Shown: positions 1 through 7,702 of the stretch, piece after piece
Position numbering within the stretch: position 1 is the first letter of the stretch
Layout: each line of letters opens with the position of its first letter
NCBI GenBank assembly: GCA_023458095.1
Contig: JAEXAS010000005.1
Coordinates: 1 to 28,489 of the forward strand
Direction: 5' to 3'
DNA: 28,489 bases
Origin: Actinomycetes bacterium
GTDB lineage: Bacteria; Actinomycetota; Actinomycetes; Propionibacteriales; Propionibacteriaceae
Notes under the pieces: generated by a model
Seen by the model: only the letters and a program-made list of their open reading frames with translations
Databases searched by the model: none
Told to the model about the DNA's origin: nothing
Translations under genes and position numbers: made by a program

Positions 1-541
1 CGTCGCCCATGGTGAAGGTGGTGGAGGTCCAGGTGGCGGTGAGGGTGAAGGTGAGGCCGTCGTGGTGGGCTGTGGTGGTGATGGTGGTGGGTCGGTCTGT
101 CCATAGCCAGATGGGGTAGCCGACGGCGAGCATTTTCCATTCGTTGACGGATGGGTCGGGGCCGAAGCGTGGGGTGGGGTTGGGGAGTTTGAGTTGGGCT
201 GCGACTTCTTGGACGTCGGAGGTGGTGACGGGTTTGATGCTGTTCATCAGGGTGTCGCAGTCGGTGTCCTTGCGGGGGTCGCAGGGTTCGCCTTGAGAGT
301 TCACTCCCTGCGGGGTGGCGCTGGTGCTTTGGGTGCTGGAGTCCGTCGACCTGCTCCCTGCGCCCTTGGCTCGGTTCTGGCGTCGGGTGTGGGTGCCGTC
401 AAGCCAAGCCTGTTTCGCGCTGGCCGTCGCGGTTGTCGTGGGATTCTTGGGATCGGCGGTAGCTGTGTCCGGGGGGAGCAGCGCGATCGTGAGCGCCACC
501 GCCGCAGTTATGGGCGCGAAAACTCGAGTCACTGCCCGCAT
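1..541 (-). CDS. Secreted protein, PKD-like family (3' end beyond window)
   Basis: The frame is open from an ATG at 541 to the window edge, giving 180 residues without a stop, so the C-terminus is missing. The N-terminus is a signal peptide: basic MRAVTR, a hydrophobic stretch to about residue 22, then a likely cleavage near TATADP. A Thr/Ser/Gln-rich linker follows (about 30-75), then a CDPRKDTDCDTL segment with two cysteines. The last part carries YPIWLWTD and ends in a beta-rich, Thr-rich stretch reading FTMGD at the edge. I recall a family of actinobacterial secreted proteins with a WxWTD...W/F-x-MGDG pattern, a PKD-like beta sandwich often mislabelled ATP/GTP-binding protein; that match is from memory. 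The start overlaps the stop of the upstream lipoprotein gene by 13 bp, which suggests translational coupling. Function is unknown, presumably at the cell surface. Confidence 0.72.
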   Translation of the reverse strand, partial: MRAVTRVFAPITAAVALTIALLPPDTATADPKNPTTTATASAKQAWLDGTHTRRQNRAKGAGSRSTDSSTQSTSATPQGVNSQGEPCDPRKDTDCDTLMNSIKPVTTSDVQEVAAQLKLPNPTPRFGPDPSVNEWKMLAVGYPIWLWTDRPTTITTTAHHDGLTFTLTATWTSTTFTMGD

Positions 542-1113
542 GTGGCCACCTTCCCGCTGTAGCTCTTGAAGCTGCTTATCTTGAGGCCCTCATCTGTCGT
601 TGAGAAGTAGGCCCGTTCGAGGGAGAGGTTCCCCGCATAGCTCGTCTTGCCTTCTCGGTACACGATGCTGGTGCCGTCGATACATGATTCGAGGGTGGCC
701 ACCGAGTTCCCAAGCTGTTCTCTGGGCGCTCGTCGTAACTGCTTCAGCTCAAAATGGCCGTCGACAACTTTCGTGGAACTCGAGATGAGTTCGCGGTAGG
801 TTTCCAAAGCCTGCTGTAGTCCTCCGCCAGTGAGCGTCTCAAGCATGATCGGTGTGGCCGCGCTCACCCCACCCGCCCGGTAGATCCGTTCGTCTTCTGC
901 GAGGTACTTGCGATACACCGCTTCGGCCTCGGCGTAGAGGGCGTCTTCTTTGGCTTGTAGGTCGTGTTCGGCTTTGTAGCAGGGCTGTGGTGTTCCGCCC
1001 TGGGAGGGTGTGCAGGCGTAGGTGGGTTTGGCGTTGGGGTCGGGCTGGGTGCAGCCCGACCCGGCCAAGGCGATGAGTGCCACGATTACGACGGCACTTT
1101 TTGGGATTGCCAT
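529..1113 (-). CDS. Lipoprotein with NTF2-like C-terminal domain
   Basis: The product has 194 residues. I chose the ATG at 1113 over the longer frame from 1170 because it is preceded by a clear AGGAG ribosome site (about 1118-1122) and starts directly with a lipoprotein signal: MAIPKSA, a hydrophobic core and LAGSGC, with Cys21 as the lipidated residue. The N-terminal half of the mature protein is helical and charged (about 45-80). The C-terminal half has the order TYRELI, a short linker, VATLESCIDGTS, a Gly turn, an aromatic strand (ERAYF) and a final strand ending in ATC. That layout is typical of small NTF2/SnoaL-like domains in actinobacterial exported proteins, with two cysteines that could pair. 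It is the first gene of a coupled pair with the secreted protein after it, so the two may work together at the envelope. The fold is inferred and the role unknown. Confidence 0.75.
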   Translation of the reverse strand: MAIPKSAVVIVALIALAGSGCTQPDPNAKPTYACTPSQGGTPQPCYKAEHDLQAKEDALYAEAEAVYRKYLAEDERIYRAGGVSAATPIMLETLTGGGLQQALETYRELISSSTKVVDGHFELKQLRRAPREQLGNSVATLESCIDGTSIVYREGKTSYAGNLSLERAYFSTTDEGLKISSFKSYSGKVATCGQ

Positions 1114-1254
1114 GGGCGTCTCCTGGGGGTGGTTGCCTGTCACCTTGGCATATCGGGGTGGGGGCGACAACCAGCATTTTGGAGTTGTCCACAGGTGAAT
1201 CGATTAAAGGCTATTGGGAGTGCTTTTTGGTCGAAGCATTTGAGCCTGGGTGTG

Positions 1255-1308
1255 CCCTTCGACAGGCTCAGGGCACGGGTGTCTCCGTTGGCTGAGCTTG
1301 TCGAAGCC
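1255..1308. repeat. Palindromic dispersed repeat (TTCGACAGGCTCA type)
   Basis: Two inverted arms are visible. CCCTTCGACAGGCTCAGGG lies at 1255-1273, and its mirrored relative containing GGCTGAGCTTGTCGAAGCC ends at 1308. The TTCGACARGCTCA core is widespread as an intergenic repeat in many high-GC genomes. Nearly the same arms appear inside hsdR at 26949-26997 in a different relative arrangement. Here the element sits in non-coding DNA between the lipoprotein gene and the TetR gene. Confidence 0.75.
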
Positions 1309-1335
1309 TGGTCGTTTTACCGGTTGGGTCGGCGG

Positions 1336-1375
1336 GGTTTCGAGACGACCGCTGCGCGTTCTCCTCAACCAGCCG
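1336..1375 (-). repeat. Divergent copy of the GGTTGAGGAG...CTCGAAAC repeat
   Basis: Read on the minus strand this is CCGGCTGGTTGAGGAG, a central GC-rich segment, then GTCTCGAAAC. It matches the ends of the repeat found after recQ (17572-17610) and at 18662-18700, but its central hairpin differs. It lies just downstream of the TetR gene, which ends at 1388, and may contribute to transcript ending there. Together with 1255-1308 it fills most of the gap between the two neighbouring genes. Confidence 0.6.
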
Positions 1376-1387
1376 GGGTGGGGGCGC

Positions 1388-1963
1388 TCAGCGGGCGGCG
1401 AAGCGCTCTAGGGATTCGCGGACGGTGCCGTGCAGGATGAACTCCACGCGGGAGACTAACTCGACCGGGTCGTCGGCCATGTTGGTGGCCAGCCAGTGCA
1501 TGACGTGGCCGACGACGGCCAAGGTGTAGTGGTCGATCACGAAGTCTCGGTCGGCGGGTTTGAGGCGTAGGTCGCCTTCGAGTTCAGAGACGATGACGGC
1601 CATCATCGCCCGCAGTGAGCGATGGAAGAACCGCTCCAGATCGGAGTGGCGCAGCGAGCGGATCACCGCGTAGGTCTGCTCGTGATGCGCCTTGAGATAG
1701 ACCAGCAGCTCGCGGCAGCCATCGGCCCATTGGTCGTAGCTGGCGTGGGCCATGATGTGGTCGGCGATTTCGGCGGCGAAGACCCAACGCGCCAAGTCAT
1801 AGATATCGGTGAAGTGGTGATAGAAGGTCTGCCGGTTCACCCCGGCCGCCTGGGCCAATCCGGCGACGGTCAGCTTCGCCAAAGGGGTGGTTCGCAAGGC
1901 CTCGACGAAGGCCGCCGCGAGCGCGCGTTTGGCCGGTGGTGCGTCCTCGAAGCTGGTGGTCAT
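1388..1963 (-). CDS. TetR family regulator, DhaS-like
   Basis: The product has 191 residues, a normal TetR length. The N-terminal DNA-binding domain (about 10-57) holds the helix-turn-helix LTVAGLAQAAGVNRQTFYHH followed by FTDIYDL, the standard TetR pattern of recognition helix and YxHF. The C-terminal part, with LLVYLKAHHEQTYAVI and a late FILHGT, resembles the TetR_C_8 group that includes DhaS. It is divergent from the DUF5692-type membrane gene at 2111 and shares a 147 bp intergenic region with three inverted repeats. By the usual TetR logic it probably represses itself and that gene. The ligand is unknown. Confidence 0.88.
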   Translation of the reverse strand: MTTSFEDAPPAKRALAAAFVEALRTTPLAKLTVAGLAQAAGVNRQTFYHHFTDIYDLARWVFAAEIADHIMAHASYDQWADGCRELLVYLKAHHEQTYAVIRSLRHSDLERFFHRSLRAMMAVIVSELEGDLRLKPADRDFVIDHYTLAVVGHVMHWLATNMADDPVELVSRVEFILHGTVRESLERFAAR

Positions 1964-1983
1964 CGACTTCTCCGCGGCGATGC

Positions 1984-2003
1984 GACAGATCGAAGAATCT
2001 GTC
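1984..2003. promoter_or_regulatory. Perfect palindrome, likely TetR operator
   Basis: Two perfect 7 bp arms, GACAGAT and ATCTGTC, flank a 6 bp spacer. The site lies 20 bp upstream of the TetR start codon in the shared promoter region. Its size and position fit a TetR dimer site. A looser, longer pair (GGTGCC at 2010-2015 and GGCACC at 2054-2059) lies just downstream. Confidence 0.6.
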
Positions 2004-2067
2004 TATTTCGGTGCCTGATGCGGTGACCCTAGCATCGAGATGAGAGAGACATCGGCACCTGTCTTCA

Positions 2068-2085
2068 TCGATCAACGCTGATCGA
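2068..2085. promoter_or_regulatory. Second perfect palindrome before the DUF5692-type gene
   Basis: The arms TCGATCA and TGATCGA are perfect and separated by ACGC. The site ends 10 bp before the ribosome site (GAGGGAGGT, 2096-2104) of the gene at 2111. It could be a second operator or a structure in the mRNA leader. Its sequence is unrelated to the 1984-2003 palindrome, so one protein need not bind both. Confidence 0.45.
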
Positions 2086-2110
2086 ACGCCGGTGTGAGGG
2101 AGGTTTCGAC

Positions 2111-3076
2111 ATGTTCCTGTTTGCACCAATCCCCTGGTATTCCTGGGTGGCTTGGTTCGTGGTTCTGGCCGGCCTGATTGCGTTGAACGAAGTCACGCGG
2201 CGCTGGAAGTGGGCCGGGCTGGGCTTCTTCGTGCTGCTGCCGGTGTTGCTGACCCTGTTCGTGTGGCCGATCACTGCCGGCCCCGATTCCTCGACCGGCA
2301 CCTGGTTCCACTGGGTGAAGGTCTATTCGGCGCTGGCCGGATGTCTGGGCTTCATGGCGATCCGCTACTGGCCCAAGCTGTCGGGTAACAAGTGGGTGCT
2401 CATCTTTCCGGCTGCGATCTTGGCGATCAACATCGCCGAGGCCTGCATTCGTGACTTCCAGGTCGGCGCGATGGACGCCAACGGCATGGTGGACGGCGTC
2501 TTCATGGTCTCCGGACCGTGGAACTACCTGAACGGCGTGGCTGGGTTGATCAACCTGATAACCATCTGTGGCTGGTTCGGCATCGTGGTCTCCTCGGATC
2601 GCTCCAAGGACATGATCTGGCCCGACATGCTGTGGTTCTGGATCATTCCCTACGACCTGTGGAACTTCGCCTACGTCTACAACTGCGTGGGAGATCACTC
2701 CTTCTACGCCGGGGCAGCGCTACTGATCTCGTGCACCATTCCGGCCTTCTTCATCAAGAAGGGCGCCTGGCTGCAGCACCGAGCCCACACGCTGGCGCTG
2801 TGGATGATGTTCACCATGGCGGTGCCGACTTTCGCGACGTCGTCGATGTTCGCAGTGCCGTCCTCGCACAATCCGGCCGCGCTGTTCACCGTTTCGGCGA
2901 TCGCGCTGGCGAGCAATGTGGCCCTGCTCATCTACCAGGTGTCCGTGATCATCACCCGACGCAAGAACCCGCTGCGTGATGAGCTCTACACCCATCTGCA
3001 TGCCTACCGCAGCGTCCGGGCCGCCAATGTCGTGGCAGATCCGCCAACCGCCGCCGACATGGCCTTGGCTCGCTGA
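2111..3076 (+). CDS. DUF5692-type multi-pass membrane protein
   Basis: The product has 321 residues with about eight hydrophobic helices spread evenly (near 8-26, 34-53, 69-85, 97-111, 139-160, 175-192, 200-215, 228-250 and 258-280, some possibly paired) and a basic, soluble C-terminal tail after RRKNPLRDELYTH. Internal signatures include WVKVYSALAGCLGFMAIRY, a conserved-looking NIAEACIRDF and WFWIIPYDLWNFAY. These match my recollection of DUF5692, an uncharacterised membrane family. The start follows a strong GAGGGAGGT ribosome site. The gene is monocistronic, since a stem-loop follows the stop, and it is divergent from a TetR gene. Export of, or response to, a small toxic molecule is a reasonable guess from that arrangement, but nothing in the protein proves it. 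Confidence 0.75.
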   Translation: MFLFAPIPWYSWVAWFVVLAGLIALNEVTRRWKWAGLGFFVLLPVLLTLFVWPITAGPDSSTGTWFHWVKVYSALAGCLGFMAIRYWPKLSGNKWVLIFPAAILAINIAEACIRDFQVGAMDANGMVDGVFMVSGPWNYLNGVAGLINLITICGWFGIVVSSDRSKDMIWPDMLWFWIIPYDLWNFAYVYNCVGDHSFYAGAALLISCTIPAFFIKKGAWLQHRAHTLALWMMFTMAVPTFATSSMFAVPSSHNPAALFTVSAIALASNVALLIYQVSVIITRRKNPLRDELYTHLHAYRSVRAANVVADPPTAADMALAR

Positions 3077-3098
3077 GGGAGGTTTCCGAGGAACTGCG

Positions 3099-3131
3099 CC
3101 GTTGATCACCGTGCCCCCCGGTGGTCAACGG
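3099..3131. terminator. Stem-loop between convergent genes
   Basis: CCGTTGATCACCG (3099-3111) pairs with CGGTGGTCAACGG (3119-3131) with one mismatch, leaving a C-rich 7-base loop. It lies 22 bp after the DUF5692-type stop and before the stop of the convergent gene ending at 3169. There is no T tract, so it may be a weak or bidirectional terminator. Confidence 0.55.
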
Positions 3132-3168
3132 CTCAGTCGGTGCCTGCGGACGCAGCCACGATGTGGTG

Positions 3169-3660
3169 TTAGTAGCGGTGCAGCTCTCGTTGGGCGTCCG
3201 CCCAGGCGCTCTTGTAGTTCAGCAGAAGATCGGTCAGCCGCCGATAGGGCATGAGGGCGCTGGCAAGAATCAGGACCGACGATGCTGCACGCCGGGTCGG
3301 GTTGCCAGGTGCGGGCCCTCCTGTGCCGCGCACCGACACGAAGCTCATTCCGGTCACGCCGAAGCCAGACATCTGACGGACCTGGCTCCAGGCGATGGCC
3401 TTGCCGCGGTAGTCGAAACCGTCAGCATTGAGCCGAAGCCACACCGGACGCACGATGGCCAGGTAGCAGAACAGCAGCATCCCGAAGCCGAAGAAGGCGA
3501 CACCGATCACCCCGATGGCCTTCCCTGACAGATCCTTGGAGACCGCGGCAGTCAAAACACCCAACGCCGCCATAGCTGCGCACAAGAGGATGTAGCCAGC
3601 CACTCGGAGGGGGCGCACCCGCAGCGTGACGCTGTGCGGAAAGCTGGGGAGATCGTGCAT
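3169..3660 (-). CDS. Small membrane protein, STM3941/PH-like
   Basis: The product has 163 residues. A short polar start (MHDLPSFPHSVTLRVRP) leads into two hydrophobic helices (about 20-40 and 47-70), followed by a soluble domain that begins RPVWLRLNADGFDYRGKAIAWSQV. That strand-turn-strand with IAWSQV is the usual start of a bacterial PH-like domain (the I-x-W-x-x-V/I motif). The overall layout fits the STM3941 family. The role is unknown. The gene stands alone: its 3' end faces the DUF5692-type gene, and it lies 203 bp beyond the end of the epimerase gene on the same strand. Confidence 0.65.
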   Translation of the reverse strand: MHDLPSFPHSVTLRVRPLRVAGYILLCAAMAALGVLTAAVSKDLSGKAIGVIGVAFFGFGMLLFCYLAIVRPVWLRLNADGFDYRGKAIAWSQVRQMSGFGVTGMSFVSVRGTGGPAPGNPTRRAASSVLILASALMPYRRLTDLLLNYKSAWADAQRELHRY

Positions 3661-3863
3661 GGTGGAGATCCTCTCAGCGCAAGCGTCGGCTCATGCGGAG
3701 GCGCCGCTGGTAGTGACGAAGCGTCCCTCGGTGGTGAGCGTAGTCAGTGAGGCTAGTCGTGGTCAGAGCGTGGCTGGCACCACCAGGGTGAGGGTTGCCC
3801 TTTGCCGACTCGCCACATATCGACAGCCGACGCCTGCGTCTGCACCGACGAAACGGGCCACCG

Positions 3864-4493
3864 TCAACGTTCGCCGAAAGTCTGCAGGCACTCCGCGATC
3901 CAGGCGCTGATCGCGGGGGCCGAGAACAGGCTGGTGCCGCTGACGATCCAGCGGGCACCAGCCCCGGCCAGTCCGGCGAACTGGGCAGGGCTGATGCCGC
4001 CATCGACACCCAGAAGGAGGGAGTGGTCATCGGCGTGGAGCTTTGCGACCCGGCCGACCACGCCGTTGTGAAAGGGCGACCCAGCCTGACCGGGGGTCAC
4101 CGACATCAACAGCGCCGGCACGTCCGCGGGGAGTCGATCAAGGTCGGTGGGCAGCGAGATCGCCACCGCTGGCTGGACGCCGAGTGAGGCGATCAACTCC
4201 ACCGCTGCGGCTGCCTGGGCAATCTCGATCGGCACCACGATCGTGGAGCAGAACCGGGCCCACTGCGGAATCTGGGGCAGGACGTCATGCATCATCAGGT
4301 GCGCTTCGGACTCCACCGGCGGCACCTGCCGCAGCAACCGGCTCGCCGATTCTGGGGTGAATCCGCCTGCGGCAGCGAAGACGCCATCGGTGGCATCCCA
4401 GTGAGCCACAGTCAGACCGTCGTCAATCGCGGTTGACAAGGCATGAACCTGAGCAGCGGCCGGAACCGACCACAGCGAGCCGGCGATCCTCAC
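3864..4493 (-). CDS. Ribulose-phosphate 3-epimerase family enzyme
   Basis: The product has 209 residues, slightly shorter than standard Rpe (about 220). The TIM-barrel signatures are all present but divergent. VAHWDATD gives His31 and Asp33, EAHLMMHD gives His65, and LGVDGGIS gives Asp164; these are the four metal ligands of the family. LLMSVTPGQAGSPF stands for the usual MSVNPGFGGQ loop, and WIVSGTSLF for the C-terminal phosphate loop. The Asn-to-Thr and FGG-to-QAG changes suggest a substrate other than plain ribulose 5-phosphate, perhaps an allulose- or pentulose-phosphate. The start is GTG and overlaps the stop of the SorC regulator gene by 4 bp (GTGA), so the enzyme is translated coupled to its likely regulator. 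It belongs with the divergent sugar operon and probably converts that pathway's phosphorylated product into a pentose-phosphate or glycolytic intermediate. Confidence 0.82.
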   Translation of the reverse strand: MRIAGSLWSVPAAAQVHALSTAIDDGLTVAHWDATDGVFAAAGGFTPESASRLLRQVPPVESEAHLMMHDVLPQIPQWARFCSTIVVPIEIAQAAAAVELIASLGVQPAVAISLPTDLDRLPADVPALLMSVTPGQAGSPFHNGVVGRVAKLHADDHSLLLGVDGGISPAQFAGLAGAGARWIVSGTSLFSAPAISAWIAECLQTFGER

Positions 4494-5473
4494 GGCCGGT
4501 CACTGGCCAAGGTCGGCAAGGTGAGCAGGTGCTCGGCCAGGTCGGCATCGACAACCAACTCGGAGATCAGATCGGCCCGCCACAGTGCCAGCACGGCGTC
4601 CGCCTTGCTCGGGTCGGACGCGATAGCGATCACGCGGGGGATTCGGCGCAACTGGTCGGCCGAGATCGAGAAGATGTGCTCGCTCAACTCCGGGGCGGCC
4701 AGTGACCCGTCGGCGCGGAATGCAAGTCCACACACTTCGGCGATGGCGCCGCGCTCGCGCAGCAGGTCTTGCATCTCGGGTGGCAGGATCGGCAGGAACT
4801 GGGAGTTGGTCACGCCATCTTGGGTGGGGGCGAAGCTACCCACGGCGGCGATCGCGGTCGTGACGGTGTCGAACAGGTCGAATACCTCTTTGATGTCGAC
4901 CTGGTTGCGCAGCGCCTGGGCGGCTTGCAGGTTGTCGATGTACAGCGGCGCCATGATGGCCTTGGCCCGGTTGCCGCCGATCAGGGATGCCTGCCGGACC
5001 AACTCCACCGGGCTCTCGTTCAGGTTGGATCCCACGTGGCCGGTCAACTGGAGCACCTGCACATTGGGCAGGCTGGTCATGCTGGCGATCATGTGGGTCA
5101 GGGTGCGTCCCCAGGTGAGTCCGAGGGTCTCACCGGCTTGGAGGGTTCTGGCCAGGTGGGCGCCGGCATTGACTCCGACCTGATGGCGCACCTCCTCCCG
5201 GGTGCCCCAGGCTTCCACCACCACGACAGAGTCCAACCCCAGGTGTTGGCCCAGCTTGGCAGCCAGCGGGGAGTTGGTGTCCCCGCCGGTATTGAGGCTG
5301 ATCTGGACCAGGCCGGATTCCCGGGCCTCCTTGAGCAGGCGAGCCACCTTGAATCGGCTGACGTCGAGGTCAGCACTGATCGACACCATGGACTCGTCGT
5401 TGAAGTAGTACCGCCGGGCGATATCGATCATCAGGCGGTTCCGCGTGCGCTGCTTGTGGGTTGGTGTGCTCAT
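4490..5473 (-). CDS. SorC-family sugar-responsive regulator
   Basis: The product has 327 residues. The N-terminal helix-turn-helix (about 15-60) reads MIDIARRYYFNDESMVSISA then DVSRFKVARLLKEARESGLV, the classic SorC/DeoR-like start. From about residue 68 the effector domain follows (PF04198 type): GLDSVVVVEA, VNAGAHLARTL, LGLTWGRTL, then a central VQVLQLTGHVGS, APLYIDN and a late AELSEH-like region ending with RVIAIASDPSKADAVLALWR. Such domains bind a phosphorylated sugar made by the regulated pathway. The gene is divergent from the ABC operon at 5587 and shares an operator-rich 113 bp gap with it. Local induction by a sugar phosphate from this locus is therefore the likely mode of control. 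Confidence 0.9.
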   Translation of the reverse strand: MSTPTHKQRTRNRLMIDIARRYYFNDESMVSISADLDVSRFKVARLLKEARESGLVQISLNTGGDTNSPLAAKLGQHLGLDSVVVVEAWGTREEVRHQVGVNAGAHLARTLQAGETLGLTWGRTLTHMIASMTSLPNVQVLQLTGHVGSNLNESPVELVRQASLIGGNRAKAIMAPLYIDNLQAAQALRNQVDIKEVFDLFDTVTTAIAAVGSFAPTQDGVTNSQFLPILPPEMQDLLRERGAIAEVCGLAFRADGSLAAPELSEHIFSISADQLRRIPRVIAIASDPSKADAVLALWRADLISELVVDADLAEHLLTLPTLASDRP

Positions 5474-5523
5474 TTGAGCAATAAGGTAGCACTCTGGAGG
5501 GTGATTTGTGCAACAGATGTTGC
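5473..5523. promoter_or_regulatory. SorC operator region: palindrome plus half-site
   Basis: GCAACA and TGTTGC (5510-5515 and 5518-5523) form a perfect palindrome with a 2 bp spacer. Its left part belongs to TTTGTGCAA (5505-5513), which repeats an upstream TTTGAGCAA (5473-5481) in the same orientation 32 bp away, about three helical turns. TTTGAGCAA-like half-sites are known for SorC-type regulators such as LsrR. The upstream half-site abuts the regulator's own start codon, which fits autoregulation by looping or cooperative binding. Confidence 0.6.
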
Positions 5524-5586
5524 GGAGTGTTGGTGATCGGGTTACGTTGACACCAAGTCAAGGCCTCAAAGTGGAGGAGCTGAGCG

Positions 5587-6648
5587 ATGACGAAGCGGCG
5601 TCTGCCGGAAGAGATTGGCATCTTTGGAGTGCTCGTCCTGGTCGGCCTGATCATGTCGATGCTGTCCCCAGAGTTCCTGACGGTGGGCAATATCCAGGTC
5701 CTCATGTTGAACGGAACCGTGGTGGCCTTCCTGGCACTGGGTCAGACCTTCGTGCTGCTTACCGGCGGCATCGACCTGTCGGTGGGATCGAATATCGCCC
5801 TCACCGGAATGCTCGCCGCGATCTCCATGCAGATGGGTGCCCCCTGGTGGTTGGCCGGGATCGTTGCCGTGGTCGCCGGGCTCTTGGTGGGGCTGTTCAA
5901 CGGCAGCATCATCCACTTTGTACGGCTGCCACCCTTCATCGTCACCTTCTCTACCTTCGGAATCGCTGCGGCCATCCCGAAGATCCTCACCGGTGCGAAG
6001 TCGGTCACCGTGGCCGATCCGATGTTCGCCATCTTCGGGCGCGGCTCAGTGTTCGGTATTCCCATTCCGGTGATCCTGCTGGCCATCGCCACCGTGGTGT
6101 TCATGGTGGTGCTGAAGCAGACCCCCAGTGGCGTGCACATCTATGCCGTCGGCGGCAACGTGGACGCCAGCCGACTGGCCGGTATCAACATCGGACGCAA
6201 GATCTTGATGGTCTACGCGATTTCCGGCGTGTGCGCTGGCATCGGCGGGGTTATCACCACCAGCCGTTTGATGGTGGGGTACCCCACCGCCGGTTCGGGA
6301 AATGAGCAGTTCTACAGCATCGCTTCGGCGGTGGTTGGCGGAGTAAGCCTCTTCGGCGGCGTCGGCACCATTCTGGGTGCGCTGCTCGGAGCCCTGCTGA
6401 TCGCCACCGTCTCCAACGGTATGAACGTGGTCGGCGTCGACAGCTTCTGGCAGCCGCTGGTCATCGGCGTGATCATCCTGGTCGGAGTGAGCCTGGACGC
6501 GGCCCGGCGCCGGCTCGCCGGCAGCGGCGGTATGAAGCGCTGGTTCCAGCGCACGCCGTCAGCTCAGCCCCCGGCCCAGGACACACCACCATCACCTCCA
6601 CCACTAGACACATCCGGGGCCGTCCGGAGTGAAAAAACAAACCATTAG
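5587..6648 (+). CDS. Sugar ABC transporter permease, RbsC type
   Basis: The product has 353 residues. It has the features of the BPD_transp_2 family: NIQVLMLNGTVVAFLALGQT, the diagnostic TGGIDLSVGS (about residue 59), then GIPIPVILL, a cytoplasmic GVHIYAVGGN loop with ASRLAGINI (contact with the ATPase), and a C-terminal GGVSLFGGVGTILGALLGAL. About ten transmembrane helices are expected. The tail after residue 310 is a Pro-rich soluble extension not needed for transport. The start follows GGAGG at 5574-5578. It is the first gene of the plus-strand operon, and the stop is 11 bp before the binding-protein start. It forms the membrane channel for a pentose, hexose or related monosaccharide. Confidence 0.93.
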   Translation: MTKRRLPEEIGIFGVLVLVGLIMSMLSPEFLTVGNIQVLMLNGTVVAFLALGQTFVLLTGGIDLSVGSNIALTGMLAAISMQMGAPWWLAGIVAVVAGLLVGLFNGSIIHFVRLPPFIVTFSTFGIAAAIPKILTGAKSVTVADPMFAIFGRGSVFGIPIPVILLAIATVVFMVVLKQTPSGVHIYAVGGNVDASRLAGINIGRKILMVYAISGVCAGIGGVITTSRLMVGYPTAGSGNEQFYSIASAVVGGVSLFGGVGTILGALLGALLIATVSNGMNVVGVDSFWQPLVIGVIILVGVSLDAARRRLAGSGGMKRWFQRTPSAQPPAQDTPPSPPPLDTSGAVRSEKTNH

Positions 6649-6659
6649 CAGAAGCAAAG

Positions 6660-7652
6660 ATGCGAACACGCTATTTGGCGGCCGTCGCGGGGGTTGCTGC
6701 AATGTCGACAGTCCTCGTCGGCTGTGGCGGGCTGAACACAGGAACCGGGACATCGGGGTCCACTGCTGATGCAGCGGCCAAGCCGGCGTCCTGCTCTGAT
6801 GCGAACCCCTATCTGGCGGTTGCACTGCCAAACCTGACCAACCCCTACTACGTGGCCATGAAGCAGGGCTTCGAAGATGAGGGAACTAAGGCCGGGTTCA
6901 AGGTTGAGGTACAGATTGCCAACGACGACGACGCGAACCAGCTCGCTCAAGTCCAGGCCATGCTGCAGAAGAAGCCGTGTGCACTGGCCTTGAACGCTGT
7001 GAAGTCCGAACCGGCGGCAGCCATTGTCAAGGCCGCCAACGATGCCGGCGTCCCGGTGTTCACCGTGAACGTGATCGTCGACGAGAAAGCGCTGACCGCG
7101 CAGGGCGCCACGATCATGCAGTACCTCGGTGCGGACAACAAGGCCGGCGGCACTCAGACCGCCGAGCAAGTTCTGAAGGATCTCGGATCTGACGCCAAGC
7201 TCAACATCGGCTTCGTGACCGAACCCGACGAGCGGCCCGTGGTCATTCGTGACGAAGGCTTCACCGAAGGCATCAGCGCTGACGCTAATGCCAAGGTGGT
7301 CGCCAAGGTCGACGGCAATGTGAAGCCGGATGACTCTTTGAAGGTGACCTCGGAAATGATGCAGGGACATCCTGAGATCAACGTGATCTTCGCCTCCACC
7401 GGCCCGGCGGCCTATGGCGCCATCCAGGCCACCCAGGGCAAGAACGTGAAGGTCTACGGATTCTGCGCCGCAGAAGAGAAGCTGACCGATTCCTACCCGG
7501 CCTGCGTGGCTCAGGAGCCTGAGGACTACGGCCGTCGAGTCGTGCAGCAGATCGTGACCTGGAAGGACGGCGGAACCGTCGACAAGGAGATCCTGCGTCC
7601 GCTGAAGATGTTCACCAAGCCGGATACGCCTGGACCTGGCTACGTGGGCTGA
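6660..7652 (+). CDS. Sugar-binding lipoprotein, RbsB type
   Basis: The product has 330 residues. The N-terminus is a lipoprotein signal with lipobox LVGC (Cys22) and a short Gly/Ser/Thr linker. The mature protein begins its first lobe with YLAVALPNLTNPYYVAMKQG, the signature of Peripla_BP_4 ribose-type binding proteins. It continues with a DDANQLAQVQAML helix, LALNAVKSEPAAAIVKAAND and GVPVFTVNV. The second lobe contains YLGADNKAGG and INVIFASTGPAAYGAIQA. Four cysteines in the mature part (in PASCSD, KKPCAL, YGFCAA and YPACVA) are unusual for this family and may pair outside the cell. It delivers substrate to the adjacent permease; the sugar cannot be read from the sequence. Confidence 0.92.
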   Translation: MRTRYLAAVAGVAAMSTVLVGCGGLNTGTGTSGSTADAAAKPASCSDANPYLAVALPNLTNPYYVAMKQGFEDEGTKAGFKVEVQIANDDDANQLAQVQAMLQKKPCALALNAVKSEPAAAIVKAANDAGVPVFTVNVIVDEKALTAQGATIMQYLGADNKAGGTQTAEQVLKDLGSDAKLNIGFVTEPDERPVVIRDEGFTEGISADANAKVVAKVDGNVKPDDSLKVTSEMMQGHPEINVIFASTGPAAYGAIQATQGKNVKVYGFCAAEEKLTDSYPACVAQEPEDYGRRVVQQIVTWKDGGTVDKEILRPLKMFTKPDTPGPGYVG

Positions 7653-7702
7653 CCTACAACCCATCAATGGCCGTCGTCAGTGAGAACAGAAGGTGACTGA
7701 TC

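Noticed and set aside
6645..7667. A 340-codon minus-strand frame opposite the sugar-binding lipoprotein
   Set aside because: It is antisense to a clear substrate-binding protein gene with its own lipobox. Composition is typical of a shadow frame.
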